12,654 nucleotides of DNA from contig CAJONH010000183.1 of assembly GCA_905235825.1 (NCBI GenBank), positions 1-12,654 on the forward strand. The letters are read 5' to 3'. Below are positions 6,092 to 12,572 of this stretch, one piece after another. Within the stretch, counting starts at the first letter, position 1. Every line of letters begins with the position of its first letter. Position numbers and translations under genes: made by a program. The notes under the pieces were generated by a model. It did not search any database. It saw only the letters and a program-made list of their open reading frames with translations, and had not been told where the DNA came from. The DNA comes from Candidatus Gastranaerophilales bacterium (lineage in GTDB: Bacteria > Cyanobacteriota > Vampirovibrionia > Gastranaerophilales > Gastranaerophilaceae).

Positions 6092-7174
6092 TTATTTGAT
6101 TAAGATATTTTGCTTTATTATATCTCCCATTTGGCTTGTGCCTATTGTTTTTGTACCGTCTTGAGCAATATCTTTTGTTCTGTAGCCGTCTTTTAGTGCT
6201 TTTCTTACCGAATTTACAATATCATCATGAACTTCATTCATATTAAAAGAATATTTTAAAAGCATGGCGGCAGAAAGAATTGTTGCAATAGGATTAACAA
6301 CATTCTGTCCTTTTAAATCGGGAGCACTGCCATGAATGGGTTCATACATTGCATTTTTTGTATCGGATAAAGAGGCACTGGGCAGTAATCCCAAAGAACC
6401 CGAAAGCATTGATGCTTCGTCGGATAATATATCGCCGAATATATTACCCGTTAATATAACATCAAACTGTTTTGGGTTACGAATTATCTGCATAGCAGCA
6501 TTATCAACATACATATAATTTAATTCAACTTCTTTATACTCTTTTGAAACTTCCGTTACAATTTCCCGCCACAATCTTGAAACATCAAGAACATTAGCCT
6601 TATCAACGGAGCAGACTTTTTTATTTCTCTGCATTGCTACTTTAAATGCAACATGTGCAATTCTTCTTATTTCGCTTTCAAAATAGCACATGTTATTATA
6701 TCCGTATCTTTCGCCGTTTTTTGTTTCTATACCTTTCGGAGTTCCAAAGTAAACATCACCCGTGAGTTCACGAATAATCATTATATCGGTATTCGCAACA
6801 ACATTTTCTTTTAAGGGAGATAGCGAGGTTAACTCGGGATAAACAGTTGCAGGACGAAGATTTGCAAATAAATTTAATGCTTTTCTTATACCCAGCAGTG
6901 CTTTTTCTGGACGAACATCGGGCGGCAGAGTATCATATTTCCAATCGCCTACAGCACCCAATAATACGGCATCGGCAGATTTTGCAATATTTAAAGTACT
7001 TTCGGGCAATGGTGTTTTATATTCATCATAAGCACATCCGCCTATAAGAGCCGGCTCAAAATTTAAATCAAACGAATATTTTTCGCTGACTGCTTTTAAA
7101 ATTTTTACGGCTTCATCCGTAACTTCTTTGCCTGTTCCGTCGCCTGCCAAAAGTGCTATATTATATGCCGTCAT
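6092..7174 (-). CDS. leuB: 3-isopropylmalate dehydrogenase
   Basis: LeuB oxidises and decarboxylates 3-isopropylmalate to 2-oxoisocaproate with NAD+, the third step of leucine synthesis in the cytoplasm. The 360-residue product is full length. The expected active-site residues are in place: Arg97, Arg107 and Arg135 for the substrate, Tyr142 and Lys192 for catalysis, and Asp224, Asp248 and Asp252 for the metal (GNIFGDILSDEASMLSGSLG). The nucleotide-binding segment YEPIHGSAPDLKGQNVVNP at 278-296 is also present. No other leu gene is in the window. Its ATG overlaps the stop codon of the upstream glycosyltransferase (ATGA), and AAAGGATG precedes it, so it is translated from the same message. Confidence 0.96.
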   Translation of the reverse strand: MTAYNIALLAGDGTGKEVTDEAVKILKAVSEKYSFDLNFEPALIGGCAYDEYKTPLPESTLNIAKSADAVLLGAVGDWKYDTLPPDVRPEKALLGIRKALNLFANLRPATVYPELTSLSPLKENVVANTDIMIIRELTGDVYFGTPKGIETKNGERYGYNNMCYFESEIRRIAHVAFKVAMQRNKKVCSVDKANVLDVSRLWREIVTEVSKEYKEVELNYMYVDNAAMQIIRNPKQFDVILTGNIFGDILSDEASMLSGSLGLLPSASLSDTKNAMYEPIHGSAPDLKGQNVVNPIATILSAAMLLKYSFNMNEVHDDIVNSVRKALKDGYRTKDIAQDGTKTIGTSQMGDIIKQNILIK

Positions 7175-7983
7175 TTTTTCATCCTTTTTCTTATAAGAAA
7201 TTCTGCTATTTCAGCCCACGCTTCACCATAGCATATTCTGTAATATTCAACAAAACTTTCCTGAAAATGCTTATTTTTATGCTTGTTGTTACGAAATTTA
7301 TCTTCAAAATGAATAATTTTAGACTCGGGTACAAAAAAGATTTTATATCCTGCACGTCTTATTCGTGTTTCAAGCTCGGTTTCTTCAAAGTACATAAAAA
7401 ATTTTTCATTAAAACATCCGACTTTATCCAAAACGGATTTTCTTAATATAAGGTCTGCACCGGTTATATTATTTACTTCTTGAACTTTTGATTTATCTCT
7501 GTTTTTTTCATAATCTTTTATTCGTCTAAAAACAGGTCTATGAGTCCATTTTAGAATGGTTTTTCTGAATAAAAGCGATATAATATCATCACCGTAACCG
7601 AATGAATAGCATGGTTTTAAATTTTTATCATAAAGATTTCCGCCTGCAGCACCTGCTTCTTCATGAGCTTCCATAAAATCAAAAAGAATTTTTATGGCAT
7701 TATTAAGCAAAACCGTATCCGGATTTAAACAAAAAATATATTTACCGCCTGCGATTTTTATACCTTTGTTATTTGCTCTGCCAAAACCTATATTTTCTTC
7801 AAGTTCCAAAATTTTTACGGACGGAAATTTATTTTTTATTGCCGAAACAGACTCATCAGCAGAATTATTATCTGCAACAATAATTTCATAATTAATGTCT
7901 TTAGTTTTTTCTATTACTGAATTTATGCAGTCAAGAATTAAATCTTTAGTATTATAATTGACTATAACAACTGAAACATCCAT
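7171..7983 (-). CDS. GT2 family glycosyltransferase (rhamnosyltransferase-like)
   Basis: This 270-residue GT-A fold protein has VVIVNYNT at residues 5-12, ADNNSADES at 37-45, ENIGFGRANNKG at 63-74, the metal-binding NPDT (DXD-equivalent) at 87-90, TGADLILRK at 174-182 and FFMYFEETELETRIRRAGY at 195-213. This arrangement is that of the WbbL/RfbF-like rhamnosyltransferases that add deoxysugars to lipopolysaccharide, capsule or other surface glycans; donor and acceptor remain unknown. There is no membrane segment. The start is supported by AAAGG 6 bases upstream. Coupling to leuB by a 4-base ATGA overlap is odd, because no other glycan gene is nearby. It could be a leftover of a rearranged cluster. 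Confidence 0.9.
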   Translation of the reverse strand: MDVSVVIVNYNTKDLILDCINSVIEKTKDINYEIIVADNNSADESVSAIKNKFPSVKILELEENIGFGRANNKGIKIAGGKYIFCLNPDTVLLNNAIKILFDFMEAHEEAGAAGGNLYDKNLKPCYSFGYGDDIISLLFRKTILKWTHRPVFRRIKDYEKNRDKSKVQEVNNITGADLILRKSVLDKVGCFNEKFFMYFEETELETRIRRAGYKIFFVPESKIIHFEDKFRNNKHKNKHFQESFVEYYRICYGEAWAEIAEFLIRKRMKK

Positions 7984-8014
7984 AAAAAACCTTTAAAGAG
8001 TCTGCTTTTTATAA

Positions 8015-8023
8015 TTTATATCA
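8015..8023 (-). promoter_or_regulatory. Possible extended -10 promoter for glycosyltransferase-leuB
   Basis: The minus strand reads TGATATAAA at 8023-8015, close to the extended -10 consensus used elsewhere in the window. The -35 region is poor. A start near 8008 would give a ~25-base leader with the ribosome-binding site. Confidence 0.4.
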
Positions 8024-8066
8024 AACACGGATAATATACAATAATTATTTTGAGCAGTGGGTATTA

Positions 8067-8250
8067 ACTAATTAATGTAATTGAAAATAAAAAAATATTC
8101 AAACATATACGAAACTCCGTTAAATTGCATACTGAAACAGCAGATAAAAGTGCGTTGTTTAGCACTTTTTGAGTTGAAGTTTGCAATTTAGGAGAGAAGT
8201 ATCCGCTTGAATATTTTTTATTTTCAATTCACAAATCATTAATTAATACT
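8067..8250. repeat. ~185-bp MITE-like palindromic repeat, copy 1
   Basis: Nearly identical to the segment at 9319-9503, in opposite orientation. It is a nested palindrome: outer arms at 8081-8102 and 8207-8227 (one extra A on the left), middle arms TAAATTGCA at 8121-8129 and TGCAATTTA at 8182-8190, and an inner hairpin AAAAGTGC/GCACTTTT at 8146-8153 and 8162-8169. It has no coding capacity. Its right end lies 5 bases from the stop codon of the SPFH gene. The edges are estimated from where similarity to copy 2 fades. Together with the short segment 7984-8066 it fills the gap between the glycosyltransferase and SPFH genes. Confidence 0.85.
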
Positions 8251-8255
8251 ATCTT

Positions 8256-9047
8256 TTAGCGGCCTATATTCACAAACGGTACGGTATTACCCATCATATA
8301 TTGAGGTAAATGACCGTCCCATTTTTTAGCGTATTCCAACTCTACTAACTGTTTATTGTTTGCTAATGCTTGAGCTTGTAATTGAATGGCTTTTGCTTCT
8401 GCTTCTGCCTTTAATACACGCTGTTTTGCTTCTTCCTGCACCTGTACCGTTATATTTTTTGCCTTTTGTGCTTGTTGTTCCGCTGTTACTTTTTCTTCTA
8501 CGGCTCTTTCAAAAGCATCCGAATAATCAATATCAACAATTTGAAAATCTGTTACGTTAATATAATCATCAATTAAATTTTCTTTCAATAATACCAATAT
8601 ATCGGAAGTAGCTTTTGCTCTGTTTCCGATTAAATCAACCGCATTCCATGTACCGATTACGTTTTTTATTGTTCCTTCGACTGTGGGGATAATAATTTTA
8701 TCCTGATAATCTTTCCCTACTTCTCTGTGCATTTTTGCAACATCGGCAGGTATTAAATTATAATTTACCACATAAGATAATCTTGCTTGTTGAATATCTT
8801 TTGTGAATACCGTAGTTGAAGGATTAATTTTTTGCGTTTTAACATCCCACGCATAAATATGAGAAATAAACGGCGTTACAAAATGCATACCCTCAGGATA
8901 AACTACGGGGCTAATCTTTCCTAAAGTTACCATTACTCCACGTTCTCCGGGTTTAATTACCGTACAGGTTGAAAAAAATGCCATTAAAATTATTATTGCA
9001 ATTATTCCCAAACCAATACCTGCTGCCTTTTTTACAAAATTTCCCAT
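8256..9047 (-). CDS. SPFH/prohibitin-like membrane protein
   Basis: The 263-residue protein has one N-terminal membrane helix (about residues 8-30), a prohibitin-type SPFH domain (about 28-200; GERGVMVTLGKISPVVYPEG then HFVTPF near the start), and an Ala/Glu/Gln-rich coiled coil at about 178-232 (AEAEAKAIQLQAQALA). It ends with KWDGHLPQYMMGNTVPFVNI, the usual prohibitin-like tail. Family members form large ring or cage assemblies on membranes, often together with membrane proteases such as FtsH; here no protease gene is adjacent. Most of the protein would lie outside the cytoplasm if it follows HflK/HflC topology. The ribosome-binding site AAAGGAG overlaps the stop codon of the small membrane protein gene upstream, so the two are co-transcribed. 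Confidence 0.9.
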   Translation of the reverse strand: MGNFVKKAAGIGLGIIAIIILMAFFSTCTVIKPGERGVMVTLGKISPVVYPEGMHFVTPFISHIYAWDVKTQKINPSTTVFTKDIQQARLSYVVNYNLIPADVAKMHREVGKDYQDKIIIPTVEGTIKNVIGTWNAVDLIGNRAKATSDILVLLKENLIDDYINVTDFQIVDIDYSDAFERAVEEKVTAEQQAQKAKNITVQVQEEAKQRVLKAEAEAKAIQLQAQALANNKQLVELEYAKKWDGHLPQYMMGNTVPFVNIGR

Positions 9048-9063
9048 ATTAATTTATTCTCCT

Positions 9064-9246
9064 TTACCCTATTAATCCCAAAATGGCAAATAAAATTTTT
9101 ACCGCAATAATTATAACCAAAATTGCAAATGTACCATATATCCATACATATTTTACCCATTCAGATTTATCAAATAATAATGCAATCATTGTTAAAAACA
9201 TTAACGGTAAAACATATAGTATTAAAAATATTCTAAAATATAACAT
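9064..9246 (-). CDS. Small two-helix membrane protein preceding the SPFH gene
   Basis: A 60-residue hydrophobic protein with two predicted membrane helices (about residues 3-24 and 34-58) joined by a short loop, FDKSEWVKYV. I recognise no family. It is likely a real gene: a well-formed promoter lies just upstream, it is followed after 16 bases by the SPFH gene, and that gene's ribosome-binding site is embedded at its end. Bacterial SPFH proteins often have a small membrane partner (NfeD-like), but this one lacks the soluble OB-fold domain of NfeD. A role in anchoring or modulating the SPFH assembly is inference only. Confidence 0.65.
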   Translation of the reverse strand: MLYFRIFLILYVLPLMFLTMIALLFDKSEWVKYVWIYGTFAILVIIIAVKILFAILGLIG

Positions 9247-9269
9247 TTCTATTCTGCCTGTTTTCTACT

Positions 9270-9298
9270 ATTATAAAAAATTTATATTATAAATTCAA
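9270..9298 (-). promoter_or_regulatory. Promoter of the small membrane protein-SPFH operon
   Basis: TTGAAT (9298-9293), a 17-base spacer and TATAAT (9275-9270) on the minus strand form a near-consensus promoter; transcription should begin near 9263, 17 bases before the ATG at 9246. With the repeat at 9319-9503 and the promoter at 9523 this accounts for the 334-base non-coding stretch 9247-9580. Confidence 0.7.
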
Positions 9299-9318
9299 TA
9301 AATTTCTCAATTTTTGAG

Positions 9319-9503
9319 AGTATTAATCAAGTAATGGTTTGTACATTGAAAACAAAAAATATTCAAGCGGATACTTCTCTCCTAAATTGCAAACTTCAAC
9401 CCCAAAAGTGCTAAAAACGCACTTTTATCTGCTGTTTCAGTATGCAATTTAACGGAGTTTCGTATATGCTTTCACATTTTTTATTTTCAATTACATTATT
9501 TAC
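9319..9503. repeat. ~185-bp MITE-like palindromic repeat, copy 2 (inverted)
   Basis: This is the reverse complement of the repeat at 8067-8250, matching at roughly 95% over the core by eye. The core hairpin AAAAGTGC/GCACTTTT (9404-9411 with 9419-9426) and the flanking TAAATTGCA/TGCAATTTA arms (9383-9391 with 9443-9451) are intact. One outer arm is degraded: the ATATTC block is replaced near 9473-9478. Differences from copy 1 are a few substitutions and a shorter inner loop. The two copies face each other and bracket the SPFH unit. Confidence 0.85.
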
Positions 9504-9522
9504 GAGCCAATTTTTTGTAATC

Positions 9523-9551
9523 TTGAAATCTTTATATGAAGGTAATATTAT
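9523..9551 (+). promoter_or_regulatory. Possible promoter of the DUF805-TonB gene
   Basis: TTGAAA (9523-9528), a 17-base spacer and TATTAT (9546-9551). A start near 9558 gives a leader of about 23 bases; only a weak TGGAAT ribosome-binding site precedes the ATG at 9581. Confidence 0.5.
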
Positions 9552-9580
9552 TTTTTATATAAAATAATGGAATAAACAGT

Positions 9581-10552
9581 ATGGAAGATAATTTAAAATT
9601 AAATACAAAATTATTTGGCTTTGAAGGAGTTATAGGAAGATGTGATTATTTAAAAAATATTATTGTAATTTCCTTTATTGCTTTTTGTTTCATACTTCCG
9701 TATCCGATATGGCTGTTTTCTAATATTCAAACTTCTTCTGATTTATATAGTTTAGATGACATATTCTTTGAAGCACCGATAAATTTGAAATTTTTGTTTA
9801 TGACAGGTTTATTTTTGAATTTTATTTTATCGGCTTCAAATATAATTAGAAGATTAAATGATATTAACGGAGAAATAAATAATTTTTTAAATACTTTTGT
9901 TGTATTTTTGTTTGGATTATTTAATTTTTGTTTTGTTATGCCGTTGCAGCTCTGCTTTTTATTTTTCACAACAGGCATTATTTTAGAAATAATATTATTA
10001 TTTATGCGAGGAAAAATTACAGGCGGTTATAATTATGATAATATAAAAGACTTTAATGAAATAACAAGTTCGAGTAATTGGATAGAGGAATTATTTGATA
10101 AATTCAAAGAAAAACGAAGTTTTATCAGGATAATATTATTTTTTATTGCTGTTTCATTTTTTGTAAAAATTTATCTTTTGGTATTTATTCCAACATTTAT
10201 TTCAGACGATAACACAAAAAATAATCAGCGGATATCGGAACAAACAGTTAATAAACCTGCAAAACAAGAACCTGATTTTGCTCCTTACATGCAAGAACTT
10301 CAAGCCAAAATCAAAAAAAATTGGCATCCGCCGAAAGGGCAAGAAAGTAAACGTGTTGTCTTATTATTTTCTATTGCAAAAGACGGCCGTTTGTTAAATG
10401 TTAAAATTAAACAATCTTCCGGGATAAGGGATGTTGATGATTCGGCTTTAAATGCAGTTAAATTGACGGCATTTAATCCTTTGCCTTCCGAATTTAAAGG
10501 GGATAAAGTTGATATTGAATTTACTTTTGACTATAAGGTATTTGGAATCTAA
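9581..10552 (+). CDS. DUF805-like membrane domain fused to a TonB C-terminal domain
   Basis: A 323-residue protein in two parts. Residues 1-145 resemble DUF805: LFGFEGVIGRCDYLKN at 11-26, then membrane helices near 26-47, 70-88, 103-121 and 125-142, with the RRLNDIN motif at 90-96. A fifth helix at 182-203 is followed by a short polar linker (204-235) and a TonB/TolA-type C-terminal domain at 236-320: MQELQAKIKKNWHPPKG, then VVLLFSIAKDGRLLNVKIKQ and SSGIRDVDDSALNAVK. Such domains contact outer-membrane receptors and transmit force from ExbB-ExbD. Here the linker is only about 30 residues, lacks the long Pro-rich stretch of TonB and is too short to cross a normal periplasm, and no exbB, exbD or receptor gene is present. 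The function is therefore uncertain. The stop codon overlaps that of the ADP-ribosyltransferase gene on the other strand. Confidence 0.75.
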   Translation: MEDNLKLNTKLFGFEGVIGRCDYLKNIIVISFIAFCFILPYPIWLFSNIQTSSDLYSLDDIFFEAPINLKFLFMTGLFLNFILSASNIIRRLNDINGEINNFLNTFVVFLFGLFNFCFVMPLQLCFLFFTTGIILEIILLFMRGKITGGYNYDNIKDFNEITSSSNWIEELFDKFKEKRSFIRIILFFIAVSFFVKIYLLVFIPTFISDDNTKNNQRISEQTVNKPAKQEPDFAPYMQELQAKIKKNWHPPKGQESKRVVLLFSIAKDGRLLNVKIKQSSGIRDVDDSALNAVKLTAFNPLPSEFKGDKVDIEFTFDYKVFGI

Positions 10553-11754
10553 AGCGAAACCTGATTAGATTTCGGCAAATATCCGTTATCCGATAAAATT
10601 TTAATGGTATCCGATGATAAACTTAGTCCGTTTTTTATTGCATAGTCTATATTACCTTCTATTGTTATGGGATATCCGTTTATCTGCGAGTATTTTTTTA
10701 ATTCTTTTAATAACTTCAACATTTCATCATAATTTTTGTTTCTGTCATAAAACGTCAAAATTCCGCCTTTACTCTGCTTCAATAGTGTTGTAATATGGGA
10801 AGAATCTTGTGTATATATTGTTCTGTCTTTTATAATATTAACAATATCAATTATATTATTGCTTCTATCCAAATCAGAATTAAGACACTCATTCATTACA
10901 CTTAACAAAAATTTATCATTTGCCGTATCAGGCTGATTATATATTTTTTTCAGCTTAAAATCCAATATTTCATCGGGAGAATTTAAGTTTAATTCTTTTA
11001 TCTCTTTAGATTCAGACCCTATATATTCACAATTAATAACAGTAGCTGAACTATCTTTTGTAATATTATTTATTTTGAGCTTAACCCCTCTTGGAAGTAA
11101 CATTTCTTCTTCATCGTTTATAAGACCTGCGACAATATCATAATTCTCATTTCCACGATATGATTCTACCTCAACCATTTTACTTCCTTTTGGAACATTA
11201 ATGACAAATAAATATCCGTTTCCGCTTTCACCCGAAAACATTGCTGCCGTTTTTAAATTTGATGTTGTTGATAAATATGCCGGTTCTTCAAGTATATCGC
11301 CTGTTTTCAATTTATTTAATTTTTCACTATAGGATGAATTTTGTCTTATATGAATACCCCTGTATAATATAACATCAGACTCGGAAGGTTTTACCCGCTC
11401 AAAAATTTTATCTATACAATTAATTTTGCTCATAGTGTCAGGACTTGCTATGCCAAGTCTTAGACTCTGATTTATTTCTTTATCAAATCCACGTTTATAT
11501 TGTCCCATTACAAGTGCATTTTGATTTTCAATATCTATATTATTTTGAGATTTAAATGATAATTTAAAATCGGATGTTAATTTTTTAAATTTTTTAATAT
11601 AAGGATTTTTACATTTATTTACAGAAAAAAAACATACCGTATCTTTTTCTAATTGATTTATATTTGAAAAATTAATTTGTTTTTTATATTTTTTGTTTAA
11701 ACTGTTATATTCGCTTAAAAGCTGATTTACCGATTTTTGATAACATACTTCCAT
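10549..11754 (-). CDS. Putative ADP-ribosyltransferase (R-S-E class)
   Basis: This 401-residue protein has a central ADP-ribosyltransferase domain (about residues 90-245) of the exoenzyme/VIP2 type. The three landmark motifs are in order: LYRGIH with Arg132, AYLSTTS with the STTS at 162-165, and DEEEMLLPRG at 214-223 with the E-x-E pair Glu215/Glu217. This R-S-E arrangement marks mono-ADP-ribosyltransferases that transfer ADP-ribose from NAD+ to an arginine or other acceptor residue. The first ~85 and the last ~150 residues match nothing I know. There is no signal peptide or membrane segment, so it either acts inside the cell or is delivered by a system not seen here. No immunity or antitoxin gene adjoins it, and no ribosome-binding site is evident. 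Base composition is like its neighbours. Substrate unknown. Confidence 0.75.
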   Translation of the reverse strand: MEVCYQKSVNQLLSEYNSLNKKYKKQINFSNINQLEKDTVCFFSVNKCKNPYIKKFKKLTSDFKLSFKSQNNIDIENQNALVMGQYKRGFDKEINQSLRLGIASPDTMSKINCIDKIFERVKPSESDVILYRGIHIRQNSSYSEKLNKLKTGDILEEPAYLSTTSNLKTAAMFSGESGNGYLFVINVPKGSKMVEVESYRGNENYDIVAGLINDEEEMLLPRGVKLKINNITKDSSATVINCEYIGSESKEIKELNLNSPDEILDFKLKKIYNQPDTANDKFLLSVMNECLNSDLDRSNNIIDIVNIIKDRTIYTQDSSHITTLLKQSKGGILTFYDRNKNYDEMLKLLKELKKYSQINGYPITIEGNIDYAIKNGLSLSSDTIKILSDNGYLPKSNQVSL

Positions 11755-11783
11755 TTTATTTTTTCAATCTAAACTTTCCACTA

Positions 11784-11809
11784 TTTATTTTGTTTTAAAA
11801 CAAAATAAA
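11784..11809. promoter_or_regulatory. 26-bp perfect palindrome upstream of the ADP-ribosyltransferase gene
   Basis: Positions 11784-11796 are the exact reverse complement of 11797-11809, centred on TTTTAAAA and containing one G and one C. It lies 30 bases upstream of the ADP-ribosyltransferase ATG and about 95 bases upstream of the divergent exported-protein gene. It could be an operator for a dimeric regulator or simply an AT-rich coincidence. Confidence 0.4.
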
Positions 11810-11847
11810 AAAAAAATTGCCTTAAATGAAATCAACCTGTTATATTA

Positions 11848-11877
11848 TTGCCCAAAATTTATCAGATGTAATAATAT
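11848..11877 (+). promoter_or_regulatory. Possible promoter of the exported coiled-coil gene
   Basis: TTGCCC (11848-11853), an 18-base spacer and TAATAT (11872-11877) are a moderate match to a sigma-70-type promoter and give a leader of about 20 bases that includes the GAGG ribosome-binding site. Confidence 0.35.
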
Positions 11878-11904
11878 AGTAATATAAAGTATAGAGGGAA
11901 CGTT

Positions 11905-12333
11905 ATGAAAAGAAAAATCGCACTATTATTAATTTTAACATTTACATCTTTATCTGCTTATGCGGAAGGATTGGTATATGACCCTGCCGAATATCAATCG
12001 ACAGCTTCACAACCGTCTGTACAGAAAGTTAATGCGGCAGCAGGTACAAATAAAAGCATTGAAACTCAAACAAAAGAAGTATCATCTTACGCACAAAATT
12101 CCGTATCAGGACAATCTTCCAGCTTTAGTAATGCCTTATACGAACTTGACAGTGCACAAGTTAATATAAGAAATGAACTTCTTGATTATCAGGCAAAATA
12201 TCAGGAAATAGATACTCAATATAAATTATTGAAAGAACAAAGACGAGTTCTTGCTGAACAAATCAAAGAAATTAATAAGAAAGTTAATTCCATAGAAAAA
12301 TCAAAAAATCAAATTAGAAAAACAATGTCATAG
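11905..12333 (+). CDS. Small exported coiled-coil protein of unknown function
   Basis: The 142-residue product begins with a Sec signal peptide (MKRK, a hydrophobic stretch, Ala-Tyr-Ala cleavage after residue 20). Residues 21-75 are a Ser/Gln/Thr/Ala-rich, low-complexity segment likely to be disordered. Residues 77-139 form a heptad-rich coiled coil full of Gln, Glu, Lys, Leu and Ile (for example KLLKEQRRVLAEQIKEINKK). No family is recognised; a periplasmic oligomer or a structural partner of an envelope complex fits. The start is supported by GAGG 7 bases upstream. It stands alone, between the ADP-ribosyltransferase gene (divergent) and tRNA-Glu. Confidence 0.8.
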   Translation: MKRKIALLLILTFTSLSAYAEGLVYDPAEYQSTASQPSVQKVNAAAGTNKSIETQTKEVSSYAQNSVSGQSSSFSNALYELDSAQVNIRNELLDYQAKYQEIDTQYKLLKEQRRVLAEQIKEINKKVNSIEKSKNQIRKTMS

Positions 12334-12338
12334 CATTA

Positions 12339-12362
12339 AAATAAAAAATCTCTTTTTTATTT
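12339..12362 (+). terminator. Weak AT-only hairpin after the coiled-coil gene
   Basis: AAATAAAAAA (12339-12348) pairs with TTTTTTATTT (12353-12362) around a TCTC loop, 5 bases after the stop codon. There is no GC base in the stem, so termination may be inefficient. Confidence 0.35.
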
Positions 12363-12391
12363 AAAAAATTCATAAAAAATAAATAAAATGC

Positions 12392-12420
12392 TTGACTATG
12401 ATTTATGCTTCGGATAAACT
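12392..12420 (+). promoter_or_regulatory. Promoter of tRNA-Glu
   Basis: TTGACT (12392-12397), a 17-base spacer and TAAACT (12415-12420) give a strong sigma-70-type promoter; transcription should begin near 12427, about 9 bases before the mature tRNA. Confidence 0.7.
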
Positions 12421-12435
12421 ATTAATTGTCAGCAG

Positions 12436-12511
12436 GCTCCCATCGTCTAGAGGCCTAGGACACATCCCTTTCACGGATGCGACAGGGGTTCAAATCCCCT
12501 TGGGAGTACCA
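12436..12511 (+). tRNA. trnE: tRNA-Glu (anticodon UUC)
   Basis: A 76-base cloverleaf with the CCA end encoded. The acceptor GCTCCCA pairs with TGGGAGT, giving a G1-U72 wobble; the anticodon stem CATCC/GGATG encloses the loop CTTTCAC with anticodon TTC; the T-arm is AGGGG-TTCAAAT-CCCCT. The D-arm CGTCTAGAGGCCTAGGACA and the G1-U72 pair are those of cyanobacterial and plastid tRNA-Glu, which in those lineages also feeds tetrapyrrole synthesis by glutamyl-tRNA reductase. That second use here is not shown by the window. Confidence 0.97.
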
Positions 12512-12513
12512 AT

Positions 12514-12543
12514 AAAAAAGACTTCTAAAAGAAGTCTTTTTTT
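12514..12543 (+). terminator. Rho-independent terminator of tRNA-Glu
   Basis: A 12-bp perfect stem (12514-12525 with 12531-12542) with a TAAAA loop and a run of seven T starts 2 bases after the tRNA CCA. It ends a monocistronic tRNA transcript. Confidence 0.93.
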
Positions 12544-12572
12544 GTTGGAATGAAATGCTAATAAACCAATTA

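Noticed and set aside
8360..8560. Plus-strand hydrophobic ORF of 66 codons
   Set aside because: It is the complement of the Ala/Glu/Gln-rich coiled coil of the SPFH gene, which reads as Leu-rich in the antisense frame; no ribosome-binding site or promoter.
9083..9292. Plus-strand ORF opposite the small membrane protein
   Set aside because: It overlaps the better-supported minus-strand gene and its promoter, with no family resemblance or ribosome-binding site.
9303..9319. Short TCTCAA/TTGAGA hairpin as a terminator
   Set aside because: Only 6 bp with a small loop and no T tract; it lies upstream of the minus-strand operon promoter where no transcript is expected to end.
9404..9426. Rho-independent terminator inside repeat copy 2
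   Set aside because: The hairpin AAAAGTGC/GCACTTTT is the conserved core of the repeat in both copies and lacks a following T run; no plus-strand gene ends upstream of it.
8067..9503. A complete composite transposon formed by the two inverted repeats
   Set aside because: No transposase gene lies inside or beside the repeats and no target duplication was found, so only the repeats themselves are reported.
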